A stretch of DNA of 11,596 nt. Origin: Candidatus Wallbacteria bacterium (GTDB lineage Bacteria > Muiribacteriota > UBA6191 > JACPRK01). Shown here piece after piece: positions 1-6,366 of the stretch (positions are counted from its first letter, which is position 1; every line of letters starts with the position of its first letter). Made by a program: the position numbers and the translations under genes. Below the pieces are notes generated by a model, which worked only from the letters and a program-made list of their open reading frames with translations, was not told the origin of the DNA and did not search any database. The stretch covers positions 1 through 11,596 of the forward strand of contig JACQFU010000181.1 in the NCBI GenBank assembly GCA_016199905.1. The letters are read 5' to 3'.

Positions 1-493
1 CCCGTAACATGCGCATGACAGGCCTACGAGCGGCTATCCAAGGGCCGAAGCCATGAGGTTCCGCTTCCAGACATGGTTCCCTTGAAGGCCCTGGGGGCAT
101 TACCCGATCTCTGCAGAGGCTCTCGACAGTTACGCCGATCTGGGGACTGTCGAGGATTGTCAGCCGTGTAGACCCGGGCGCGCGGCGGGATATCTGCAAG
201 CGGGCCTGAACCGCGACTTCCCTGCGGTCGGGCCGAATGTCGAGGGCAAGGTCGAGTCGGTGAACCGACGCTTCCCGTGCGGACTCCCGTTGCAGTGCCG
301 CGGTCTGCCGGGCCTGCAGGAAACGAGCGAAGTCCTCGGCGCCATACAGGCGAGAGAAAAGCTCGGGTCGGCCGGCCTCCAGTGGCGCCGCGAGTGCTGC
401 ACACAGCAGCGCCAGTCCGAAGCCGCCGAGATGCCAGGCGGTCTTCGATGCAGCATGGCGCAAATCAGGGGGAGATGGCGCTGGCGCCGACAA
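1..493 (-). CDS. partial exported or membrane-anchored protein, possibly M1-peptidase-like N-terminus
   Basis: A reading frame with coding-like, GC-ending codons is open from position 526 to the left edge. It has no ATG. I chose TTG at 493 because GGAGG lies 5 nt upstream (499-503); the frame is closed by TGA at 527-529. Residues about 19-36 form a hydrophobic segment (AWHLGGFGLALLCAALAA), consistent with a signal peptide or membrane anchor. Residues about 77-101 (VHRLDLALDIRPDRREVAVQ and following) look like the first beta strands of an M1/gluzincin-type aminopeptidase N-domain, but no catalytic part is within the window, so this is only a suggestion. The last 40 or so codons at the edge use rarer codons (AGA, AGG, ATA, TTA) and may not be homologous sequence, so the gene may itself be a remnant. 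Confidence 0.5.
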   Translation of the reverse strand, partial: MSAPAPSPPDLRHAASKTAWHLGGFGLALLCAALAAPLEAGRPELFSRLYGAEDFARFLQARQTAALQRESAREASVHRLDLALDIRPDRREVAVQARLQISRRAPGSTRLTILDSPQIGVTVESLCRDRVMPPGPSREPCLEAEPHGFGPWIAARRPVMRMLR

Positions 494-591
494 GAGGGCC
501 TCCGTCTCCAGGTCGTGGGGTACCGGTCATTCTCCCACTACGCGAGGGAAGCACCCTTGGTTGCCGAGTCCGTGGCCGATCTCGGGAGACT

Positions 592-798
592 TCAGAATCC
601 GAGCCGCGCCTGCGCGTAGACGTTGCGCGAATCCGCCAGCGTTTCGAACGTCGAGGCGTGATCGCTGCCGCCGAACCGATTCGCGTCAACCACGGACGAG
701 ACCGCGGCTCCCTCCGTTCCCTGCCCCTTGGCGATCACCGCATCGGTTCCTGTGGAGGCTTCCGTCACGACTGCGACTTTGGCCTCGAGGTTGCCCAT
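592..798 (-). pseudogene. chimeric short-chain dehydrogenase remnant, 68 codons
   Basis: ATG at 798 is preceded by GGGGAG with 7 nt spacing, a good ribosome site. The first 33 residues (MGNLEAKVAVVTEASTGTDA and following) clearly resemble the start of a short-chain dehydrogenase/reductase: strand beta-1 followed by the TGxxxGxG cofactor motif. Two of the three glycines are lost (G13E, G19D), so NAD(P) could not bind normally. After about residue 36 the similarity stops, and residues 38-68 (ending NVYAQARLGF) read more like the last strand of an outer-membrane beta-barrel, with a terminal Phe. Intact family members have about 250 residues with a YxxxK active site, which is absent here. I read it as a decayed 5' end joined to an unrelated 3' end. 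It could be expressed as a short protein, but nothing shows a function. Confidence 0.6.
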
Positions 799-848
799 GT
801 TTCGACTCCCCTTCGATGAGAAACAGTCGGTTCGGGTGAGGTGTCGGG

Positions 849-1362
849 TCAATCTTTCCGCGGCTTCTTGGTCGATCGGCCCTTATTCGGCGCGGGCGGC
901 ATGCAATCGACCGCGGCGGCCTCGATCTCGGCGGGGCTCAAGTCCTTGATGTGGGTCGCGATGTGCCAGACATGCCCGAACGGATCGATGAGCGCCCCAG
1001 ACCGATCGCCGTAGAACTGATCAGCCACAGGTCGTTTCGCCTTGGCGCCCGCCGCCAGGGCCTTGCCGAACGTCGCATCTACGTCGGGGACGTAAAGATA
1101 AATCATCACAGAGCACCCTTTGAGTTTCGTGGGGCCGACGAAACCCATCTGCGGGCACTCGTCGGCTAGCATCACTACCGCCCCCCCCAACGGAGATCTC
1201 GGCGTGCATCAAGGACTTGCCGTCCGGGCTGGGCATCCGGAAGCGCTCCTTGGCGCCGAAGGCCTGTTTGTAGAACTCGATCGCCTTGGCCGCTCCCTTT
1301 ACGCCCAGGTACGGCGTCACGGCGGTGTAGGATTCAGGTATCGGCATCACTTGCTTGGCCAT
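849..1362 (-). pseudogene. VOC family (PhnB-like glyoxalase/bleomycin-resistance fold) protein, frameshifted
   Basis: ATG at 1362 follows AGGAGG (1371-1376) with 8 nt spacing. The N-terminal half (MAKQVMPIPESYTAVTPYLG..., then AIEFYKQAFGAKERFRMPSP) and the C-terminal half (SVMIYLYVPDVDATFGKALA..., DPFGHVWHIATH) are the two beta-alpha-beta-beta-beta modules of a PhnB-like VOC protein, but they lie in different frames. The switch falls at a run of eight C (1181-1188; G on the coding strand). With seven G the frame reads ...AEISVGGAVVMLADE... and gives a complete 170-residue protein, the usual family length. The family binds a metal or small ligands; the substrate cannot be told here. The break may be a true mutation, a slippery phase-variable tract or a sequencing error in a homopolymer. 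If it is an error, this is an ordinary intact gene. Confidence 0.88.
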
Positions 1363-1417
1363 GAGTCCAACCTCCTGTTCGACCACGTCACGGGCGGGAA
1401 CCTCCCGGCGGCGGAGC

Positions 1418-1434
1418 GTAACACTTCGTGTAAC
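1418..1434. promoter_or_regulatory. inverted repeat upstream of the VOC gene, possible operator
   Basis: GTAACAC-TTC-GTGTAAC is a 7-bp inverted repeat with one mismatch, 56-72 nt upstream of the VOC start codon. A second, perfect palindrome (CATTC-GT-GAATG) lies at 1458-1469. Paired palindromes upstream of a small enzyme gene suggest binding of a dimeric repressor. No regulator gene is adjacent and no clear -10/-35 pair was found, so this is a weak call. Confidence 0.3.
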
Positions 1435-1590
1435 CGGAGGCAAAGTAGCACGGGCTTCATTCGTGAATGCATGCTTCGACCTGGTTGCTCGCGAGGCAGC
1501 GGTCCCTCTCGGGCTTGCAACCGTAGCAGACCGTTACTCCGCACATGGCGTGATGTTCCAGCGCTACTTGGGGGCCGGATCAGGGCGACC

Positions 1591-2562
1591 TCACGGACGG
1601 CGGAGGCTGTCCTGCGCGAACAACATTCGTTTCCCGTCCTTGCCCGCGGCCTCCATCCGAAAGGTCCAGCCCTTCTCGTTTGGATTCCAGGAGAAGGTAT
1701 TGTAGAACGGCCCATCTGGATACTGAAACGTGAACTCGATGGCGTCCCCGAGGCGCTTGCCAAAGCCAACAGCGGAGAGCTTTCCGCCGTAGGTGTCACA
1801 CCAGTGGGCGACATACCGCTCGCTGGAGGGATCGAAGCCGATGAGCACCAGAGCCTCGTAGGACGGTGGAACCGCCACGTCCCTCATGCTGAGCTGCAGA
1901 AACTGGTGGTTGAGGACCCACTCGGCGTGGACCCAGTTGTGGAGCTGCTCGCCGCGGATCGAGCGGGTGAGATTCCAGTCCCCGGCAAGATTCTGGATGA
2001 ATTGATCCTGGAAGACACGCTTGGGACCGTCTGATTGCCTGGATGAGGCCGGGTTCTTCAGTAGCTCGGTGTAGATGCTCTCGCAAGCATTGTCGGTGCA
2101 GCGGGTGATCTGGAGTCGGCCGCCCGAGATGGGTTCGCGAATCTTATGGATGGTAACCGGACGTTTGCCGGCGACCAGCAGCACGCGGTTCATGATGTGG
2201 CTTGCCGTGAAGCGCTCGAGTTGCCGCGCGTACATCGGCGACAGCAGTAGCTGCAACTTCGGCTTGCCCTGCGCGTCGAGGCCCTTCTCGGGCGTCTTTC
2301 CGAGAACGAGCGGGACGTCGGGCGTGCGGTGCACTAGCAGGTGGCACACCTCGGATGGGCCTCCCACCACCGCGCCGACGTCGAAGCAAACGTAGCGGGC
2401 CCGCTCTCCGACGGCGAGCGACGCCGGAGGCGCGGAGAGCTCACCCAGAATCAAGTAGAGGCCGTCCTCCATGGCGGGCGGGTCGCCGTCTGCCCGTGCC
2501 GAAAGGGAAAGCAGCGACACAATCGCCAGGAACAGTACTGCAAGGGTAGTACGTCGAAACAT
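1591..2562 (-). CDS. exported protein: SecD P1-like segment plus DUF1579-like domain
   Basis: 323 residues. ATG at 2562 follows GGAGGAGG with a short spacer. Residues 1-24 (FRRTTLAVLFLAIVSLLSLS...) form a signal peptide ending near ARADG. Residues about 100-168 resemble the periplasmic P1 head of SecD: a GKPKLQLLLSP strand, then ARQLERFTASHI, and IREPISGGRLQIT, which matches the SecD pattern of 'viREPI.GG.g.IsG'. No SecD membrane helices follow. Residues about 190-321 (NLAGDWNLTRSIRGEQ, AEWVLNHQFLQLSMRDV, EALVLIGFDPSSERYVAHW) match the DUF1579/lipocalin-like pattern of beta strands. Four cysteines (60, 73, 155, 160) could form disulfides outside the cytoplasm. It is probably periplasmic or surface-exposed. 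Its function is unknown; it is not a protein-export subunit by this evidence. It is divergent from the gene at 2922. Confidence 0.82.
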   Translation of the reverse strand: MFRRTTLAVLFLAIVSLLSLSARADGDPPAMEDGLYLILGELSAPPASLAVGERARYVCFDVGAVVGGPSEVCHLLVHRTPDVPLVLGKTPEKGLDAQGKPKLQLLLSPMYARQLERFTASHIMNRVLLVAGKRPVTIHKIREPISGGRLQITRCTDNACESIYTELLKNPASSRQSDGPKRVFQDQFIQNLAGDWNLTRSIRGEQLHNWVHAEWVLNHQFLQLSMRDVAVPPSYEALVLIGFDPSSERYVAHWCDTYGGKLSAVGFGKRLGDAIEFTFQYPDGPFYNTFSWNPNEKGWTFRMEAAGKDGKRMLFAQDSLRRP

Positions 2563-2921
2563 GAGTCCCTCCTCCAAGTGGGTCTGCCGTTCGCGAGGGC
2601 GGCAAGGTGCGCCGCAGGACGCACAGCGCGTTCGGTAGCGGACTGACTGTAGCACGCCTGGTTTCACGTCGAGAAGAAACCCGAGAAGGACCTGCGAGCA
2701 GCAGTGAAATGTTATGCCTCAAGGCGAGTAATGGTACTTTGCTTCTCACACGCCCTCTTCGGTCAGGCGTGGACTCGCCGCCTTCTTCCAGGTCGAGAGG
2801 CGGCAGGCTCTTCAAGATAAACTGCCCCTTCCGAGGGGCTTCGCGGAGGCGCCAATCGAGGCCCCAGATCCACGCGAACCGCGGGATTCGACGGCCCGCT
2901 CGGCAAAGGAGAAACTCGCTC
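2563..2921. other. divergent intergenic region with one short hairpin
   Basis: About 359 bases separate two divergent genes. The plus frame is open through most of it, but the codon use is poor and the translated sequence is Arg/Ser-rich low complexity, so I do not count it as coding. A 6-bp perfect hairpin (GCCCCT-TCCG-AGGGGC, 2824-2839) lies in the likely 5' leader of the plus-strand gene. Promoters for both neighbours must lie here, but I could not find a convincing -10/-35 pair. Confidence 0.4.
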
Positions 2922-3911
2922 GTGACTTGTGAGCTCACCAAGATTTCCCGCGATGCTCTTCGTCTCTCACTGCTCGGTGACGGGCCAGGCGTGCTTGCCC
3001 TGTACGAAGCTCACGAGGATATGCCCGAGATCCGATTGAAACTCGCAGCCTTCAGGGAGCGTTTCCTGGGACCTCCGCACGATCCCGCGGCGTCCGTATC
3101 CGACCCCTATGTGGGAACTCTGATTCGAACGTATCGCGAGTACTATCGCCTTGCTTTCATGCATGTTGTGTCCGCAACGGAGGCAGAAGCTTGGCTTCGA
3201 GACCGGCTGGTGCGGGAACTCCCCGGGGTGGCAGGCCGAACGTCCCTTGATGAGCTGGAGCGGGAGATTCAGCCGGCTGTCGAGCAACGCGGCCTCCACG
3301 TGATGCTAGGGATGGTCACTCCCTACCGGGCCCTTCACATCTGGACGCAACAAGAATGGAAACGATTTCCGGTCGTTTTGCCTCACAAGTCCCTGGAGCT
3401 CGACGTGTGTCTGGCCGACGGCTTCGTGGAGCTTGGTTGGTTTCACTTCGTCACCTTCGGAGAAAAGTACAGCGGCGGATGGGCGTCGTCGGAACCGCGG
3501 GCCCAGAAGCGTTTCTGGAGAGTCCGGCAGAAGTACGATGCGACCGATCCCGAGCGCTTTCGACTCTTCCTGGCGCACGAGGCTCAACACGTCGCCGATC
3601 TCGCCGATTTCCCGGGCATCGACGAAACAGCTCTCGAGTATCGGGCGAAGCTGGCCGAACTGTTGCTCGCGGCGGACACCAGGCCACTGCTGGAGAAGCT
3701 CAGGGCGGAAGCATCGCCGGCACCTCATAGCCCGCATGCTTACGCTTCCTGGCAGCTCCTCTCCAGACTTTCCACTGCCATGACGGGCGATGAGAACGCG
3801 ATGCTCTCCGCCGACATTCTGGGCGTGCTTCCCGCATCGCTGCAATTTGCTGCCGCCGAGCTGTTCGCAGCCGACCAACAAGATCGGAATCGTGCGCGGG
3901 ACCGGGATTGA
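2922..3911 (+). CDS. HEXXH-containing protein of unrecognised family (putative zinc metalloprotein)
   Basis: 329 residues starting at GTG 2922. I prefer this to upstream in-frame starts because AAAGGAG (2905-2911) lies 10 nt before it and coding-like sequence begins here. The notable feature is HEAQH at residues 219-223, within LAHEAQHVADLADFPGIDE, followed by E239 in LEYRAKLAEL. HEXXH plus a downstream glutamate in a helix is the gluzincin zinc-site pattern, so a protease or other zinc hydrolase is possible. Other visible blocks are TYREYYRLAF (residues about 70-79) and GFVELGWFHFVTFGEKYSGG (about 167-186). There is no signal peptide or membrane helix, so it is probably cytoplasmic. I do not recognise a named family. 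The TGA stop is followed 72 nt later by the Rid-family start. Confidence 0.8.
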   Translation: MTCELTKISRDALRLSLLGDGPGVLALYEAHEDMPEIRLKLAAFRERFLGPPHDPAASVSDPYVGTLIRTYREYYRLAFMHVVSATEAEAWLRDRLVRELPGVAGRTSLDELEREIQPAVEQRGLHVMLGMVTPYRALHIWTQQEWKRFPVVLPHKSLELDVCLADGFVELGWFHFVTFGEKYSGGWASSEPRAQKRFWRVRQKYDATDPERFRLFLAHEAQHVADLADFPGIDETALEYRAKLAELLLAADTRPLLEKLRAEASPAPHSPHAYASWQLLSRLSTAMTGDENAMLSADILGVLPASLQFAAAELFAADQQDRNRARDRD

Positions 3912-3971
3912 GAGCCATCTGCTGGCTTCCTACCCAATTGCCGCCGGGCCCGAAGCTGCGCCGAGGTGTGC

Positions 3972-3986
3972 TAGTATCTGGCCGTG
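3972..3986 (+). promoter_or_regulatory. leaderless-type -10 element before the Rid-family gene
   Basis: TAGTAT (3972-3977) fits the bacterial -10 pattern TANNNT and lies exactly 6 nt before the GTG start at 3984. Transcription would then begin at or next to the start codon, and no Shine-Dalgarno sequence is present. No good -35 hexamer is visible. The same layout occurs before the genes at 7133 and 7713. Confidence 0.5.
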
Positions 3987-4427
3987 GTCCAGCGCGTTCG
4001 ATCCGGTTCTCCTTACGAGGAGACAATCGGCTTCTCCCGGGCAGTGCGCGTCGGCGATAGGGTTCTCGTTTCCGGGACGGCGCCTATCCCCTTGCACGGC
4101 CGGGAGGTCGCGACCGGCGCCCACGCTCAAATGGTGCGTTGCGGCGAGATCATCTCTGCCGCGCTTGCCGAGGTCGGCGCCTCCCTGGCCAATGTCGTGC
4201 GCACCCGGATGTTCCTGACCGACGCCTCCGACGCTCAGGAGGTCGGCCACGCCCACTGCCAGATCTTTGGCGACGCGCGTCCTGCGGCGACCATGGTCGT
4301 CGTCAGTGCCCTGCTCGATCCACGCTGGAGAGTCGAAGTGGAGGCCGAAGCAGTGGTGACTGAGGAGTCTGTCGGTGCCGCGCCCCCTCCAGCATCGGAT
4401 GTGGACGTGTCGGTCCGTTGCAGGTAG
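3984..4427 (+). CDS. RidA/YjgF/UK114 family protein, probably not an imine deaminase
   Basis: 147 residues. The Rid fold is evident: RAVRVGDRVLVSGTAPI (residues 19-35), CGEIISAALAEVGASLANVVRTRMFLTD (53-80), EVGHAHCQIFGDARPAATMV (86-105) and WRVEVEAEAV (115-124). Classical RidA hydrolyses 2-aminoacrylate and related enamines using an arginine in the FPARS-type motif (Arg105 in E. coli RidA). The aligned position here is Ala (PAATMV, residues 100-105). Arg-less Rid subfamilies exist and are not expected to have that deaminase activity. The last 20 or so residues form a Pro/Ala-rich tail. The GTG start is favoured because the sequence aligns from MVQRV and the -10 element sits 6 nt upstream. The next gene starts 47 nt downstream and may be cotranscribed. 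Confidence 0.88.
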   Translation: MVQRVRSGSPYEETIGFSRAVRVGDRVLVSGTAPIPLHGREVATGAHAQMVRCGEIISAALAEVGASLANVVRTRMFLTDASDAQEVGHAHCQIFGDARPAATMVVVSALLDPRWRVEVEAEAVVTEESVGAAPPPASDVDVSVRCR

Positions 4428-4474
4428 AGCCGGGCGACAAGTTCAATGCCATTCCGAGGAGGGAGCCGCCCCAG

Positions 4475-5257
4475 ATGATCGCATCCTCGTCGGACCCCAG
4501 GTTCTCCGGAGCCCTCGACTTGTTCCGGCAGCGGATTGCCTCCTCGCCGCGGGCGGCATTGTGCGAGATCCTGCGGCTCCTGGCCTCGCTAGAGAGCGGA
4601 AGAATCCACTGCGGCGTCGTCGGCAAGCCGGCTTCCAGGAAGGAGATGTTCCGCCGGATAGGCGCGGTCCTGGAGGTTTGGAAGGCCGCCGGAGCTGACC
4701 TTCCCGAGGACAGAGACGTCACGGCTGCCGCCGGAAAGCTGGATGTGGGCCCGGGCGTCGACGCATTGATGAAGCGCCTTGCGCCGGAGAACCGCTTCGA
4801 GGACCGCATCACCGCCATCGAGGAAGCGGGACGCTACCCCTGCGGTCGCGTGTTCGCCGAGTTGATGCACCTCGCGTCACCCGTCGCCGAGCCAGCCGCG
4901 AACGCACTGGGCATCCGCAAGCGCGCTTACGCTCTCCATCGCGCGGCCGATCCCGTCTTCAAGAGGATGGCTTCCGATCCGTCGTCACCGAGCGTGGGGT
5001 CAGTGATGCTCGAATGGCTCCTGGAGCTTGCGTCGCAACGCAATGATCTGAGGCCCATCTTCGTCTCATCGATCCGTGCCCGGCTGCCGGACTATGAGGC
5101 GTGGCTCGCGCATCGCTTCCTGAGCGAGGGTCTTGTGTGGGCCGGACTCTGGGACGACATCAACTCTGACAAGCTCGATCAAGACTACAACACGAACGTG
5201 GTGTTCGAAGCCCTCGAATACCGCCTCGGCACCATCCTTGAGCTGCTCGTGAGCTGA
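4475..5257 (+). CDS. hypothetical protein, mostly alpha-helical
   Basis: 260 residues. ATG at 4475 is chosen over TTG at 4418 because GGAGGGAG (4458-4465) lies 9 nt before it and the upstream 19 codons look like spacer. I do not recognise the family. The sequence has many amphipathic helices (for example FSGALDLFRQRIASSPRAAL, RVFAELMHLASPVAEPAANA, VMLEWLLELASQRNDL) and ends in an acidic, Asn-rich stretch (WDDINSDKLDQDYNTN) followed by a hydrophobic helix. There is no signal peptide, membrane span or catalytic motif that I can identify. HEAT-like or other helical-repeat architecture is possible but not shown. It lies 47 nt after the Rid-family gene on the same strand. Its 3' end is convergent with the YciI-like remnant. 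Confidence 0.72.
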   Translation: MIASSSDPRFSGALDLFRQRIASSPRAALCEILRLLASLESGRIHCGVVGKPASRKEMFRRIGAVLEVWKAAGADLPEDRDVTAAAGKLDVGPGVDALMKRLAPENRFEDRITAIEEAGRYPCGRVFAELMHLASPVAEPAANALGIRKRAYALHRAADPVFKRMASDPSSPSVGSVMLEWLLELASQRNDLRPIFVSSIRARLPDYEAWLAHRFLSEGLVWAGLWDDINSDKLDQDYNTNVVFEALEYRLGTILELLVS

Positions 5258-5608
5258 ACCGTTGATCCAGAATGGGAAACGCCATGAGTGGTCGCCCGCA
5301 ACTTCAGCGTTTCCAGGAAGAACGGGTGAGTTCCGGGAGCGGGAAGAATTTGGCCGAGGAAGCCGTTCGCTGGTCGGGCCATGATCCAGGGCCGCATCCG
5401 CCGAGTCGAAAAGCCCGACGATCATGCCCCCGTCCCGCGCGCCGTTGAAAGGACCTGCCGCAATCAGACGTCCCTCATCGGCGAACGTCGCGAGGTAGCG
5501 GCAGTGCCGTTGGACCAGTTCGGGTTCGAACGGCGCCGTCCCTGCAACCGTGATGAAGGAAGATCGCAATCCAGCCCTACGACCGACGGCCCGGCAAGTT
5601 CGGGACAC
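5185..5608 (-). pseudogene. YciI-like (YCII domain) protein, frameshifted
   Basis: Residues encoded from about 5566 to 5386 (FITVAG...FEPELVQRHCRYLATFADE, GRLIAAGPFNGARDGGMIVG, LFDSADAAL) match the ferredoxin-like YCII domain pattern 'HxxYLxxLxxEGRLxxaGPF...GGmivl...s.eeA'. The second half continues in another frame (ANGFLGQILPAPGTHPFFLE, then TLKLRATTHG), where the end of the domain is expected, so one base has been gained or two lost near 5390. The start is unclear: GTG at 5608 opens the frame but its first 15 residues do not look like the family. The corrected frame runs to a stop at 5185, overlapping the convergent upstream gene by 73 nt. YciI-like proteins are small enzymes or accessory proteins of mixed function. 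This copy is probably inactive. Confidence 0.6.
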
Positions 5609-5769
5609 CCTGGCATCGCTGGACCTCGCGGCCGCCTACGAGCAGCAAGTCGGCGTACTCGTTCGCAGCTCCCGAGGCAAGCGCACGGACGGGCCAGACG
5701 AGACTCGGACGACCTTCCAGCGCATCCTGGAGCGGCCCCAGTCGGTGGTCATCAACGTCAGCGCTACCT
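5550..5769 (+). other. possible coding remnant, unknown family
   Basis: A plus-strand frame from 5550 carries GC-ending codons and a plausible globular sequence (VRDTLASLDLAAAYEQQVGV, TRTTFQRILERPQSVVINVS) up to about 5769. Beyond that it turns Pro/Ser/Arg-rich, because it runs antisense to the VapC fragment. The stretch lies between two broken minus-strand genes and may be a fragment of a third gene. A minus-strand frame over 5600-5760 is also open with acceptable codons, so strand and coding status are uncertain. Confidence 0.25.
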
Positions 5770-6006
5770 CCGAAGCGCCAGTTCCGAGATGGGTTCCGAA
5801 ACCGGCAGCACTCGAAACTCCGACAACTGTCGCTCCAGACTTCGCTGCTCCGACATCCGGTGACACCCGCGCAGCAACTCGAAAACCGAGATCACCAAGA
5901 CGCTGCCCCGGGAGCCCTCCGGCATCTGGCGCAACCATGCCAGCGCTTTCTCCTGCCTCCGAAGCATCCCCACCAGCACCGTCGTGTCGAGAACCCCCTC
6001 AATCAC
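5764..6006 (-). pseudogene. vapC: truncated VapC-type PIN-domain toxin
   Basis: 80 residues from a GTG start at 6006. The N-terminus MIEGVLDTTVLVGMLRRQEK and the block VISVFELLRGCHRM are typical of VapC PIN ribonucleases, which cut RNA (often tRNA or rRNA) with a cluster of three or four acidic residues. The first two acids are present (D7, E43). The open frame stops right after ...EPISELALRR, where family members normally continue for another 45-50 residues with the remaining acids and the last strand. The toxin is therefore expected to be dead, and the downstream DNA looks unrelated. It lies 48 nt after the antitoxin gene in what was a normal antitoxin-toxin operon. Confidence 0.8.
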
Positions 6007-6054
6007 GACGATCTCGGCCCGCCTCCAGATCGGCCCTCCTCGATGTCGTCTCGG

Positions 6055-6240
6055 TCAGCCCACAGCCCCACCAACCCCTCCAGGGCCTTTCGAATCGGCC
6101 GCGTCAGGCTCCGAGGACGCCGGCGCTGCCACCGGAAAAACGATGACCTCACACTCGCCGGCCGGCAGCCTCACCGGCTCCAGCAGCCGCAACCGGCCGC
6201 TCGAACTCACCACGCCCTTCACTCGCACTGCTGACTTCAT
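6055..6240 (-). CDS. AF2212-like (DUF104-type) small antitoxin
   Basis: 61 residues. ATG at 6240 follows GGAGG with 9 nt spacing. KSAVRVKGVVSSSGRLRLLE followed by PVRLPAGECEVIVFPV is the short beta-rich pattern of AF2212-like antitoxins ('v.G.v..GrL.L.epv.LPeG.eV.V'), which pair with PIN-domain toxins. A 20-residue Ala/Gly/Ser-rich tail follows, where the toxin-neutralising part would be expected. The partner vapC downstream is truncated, so this antitoxin may now be an orphan. The larger in-frame reading frame upstream (to 6567) overlaps the mazE promoter and lacks coding character, so I reject that longer start. Confidence 0.78.
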   Translation of the reverse strand: MKSAVRVKGVVSSSGRLRLLEPVRLPAGECEVIVFPVAAPASSEPDAADSKGPGGVGGAVG

Positions 6241-6261
6241 CCGTGTTCGCCTCCAGCAGCA

Positions 6262-6290
6262 ACAATAGCTCTGAATGCGGCTAACGTCCA
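6262..6290 (-). promoter_or_regulatory. putative sigma-70 promoter of the AF2212/VapC operon
   Basis: On the minus strand TGGACG (-35, positions 6290-6285) and TATTGT (-10, 6267-6262) are separated by 17 nt, each matching 4 of 6 consensus bases. The predicted transcript would start about 6255, giving a short leader that holds the GGAGG site before ATG 6240. Confidence 0.4.
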
Positions 6291-6366
6291 CTGCTGAGGC
6301 CGTGTCGCCCGGCCTCCCGGCGCCGCGCGCCATACCCAGCATCCCGAGTGGAACCGGCTGGCAATC

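Noticed and set aside
8..17. CATGCGCATG palindrome at the left edge
   Set aside because: A 10-bp palindrome is expected by chance at this GC content, and it lies inside an open coding-like frame.
1120..2034. Plus-strand frame of 304 codons
   Set aside because: It is antisense to the VOC gene and the SecD/DUF1579-like protein, and shows no domain pattern of its own.
2607..2921. N-terminal extension of the HEXXH protein
   Set aside because: Codon use is poor, the residues are low-complexity Arg/Ser, and GTG 2922 has a proper ribosome site.
5860..6268. Plus-strand frames opposite vapC and its antitoxin
   Set aside because: They are Pro/Ser/Arg-rich and antisense to recognisable toxin-antitoxin genes.
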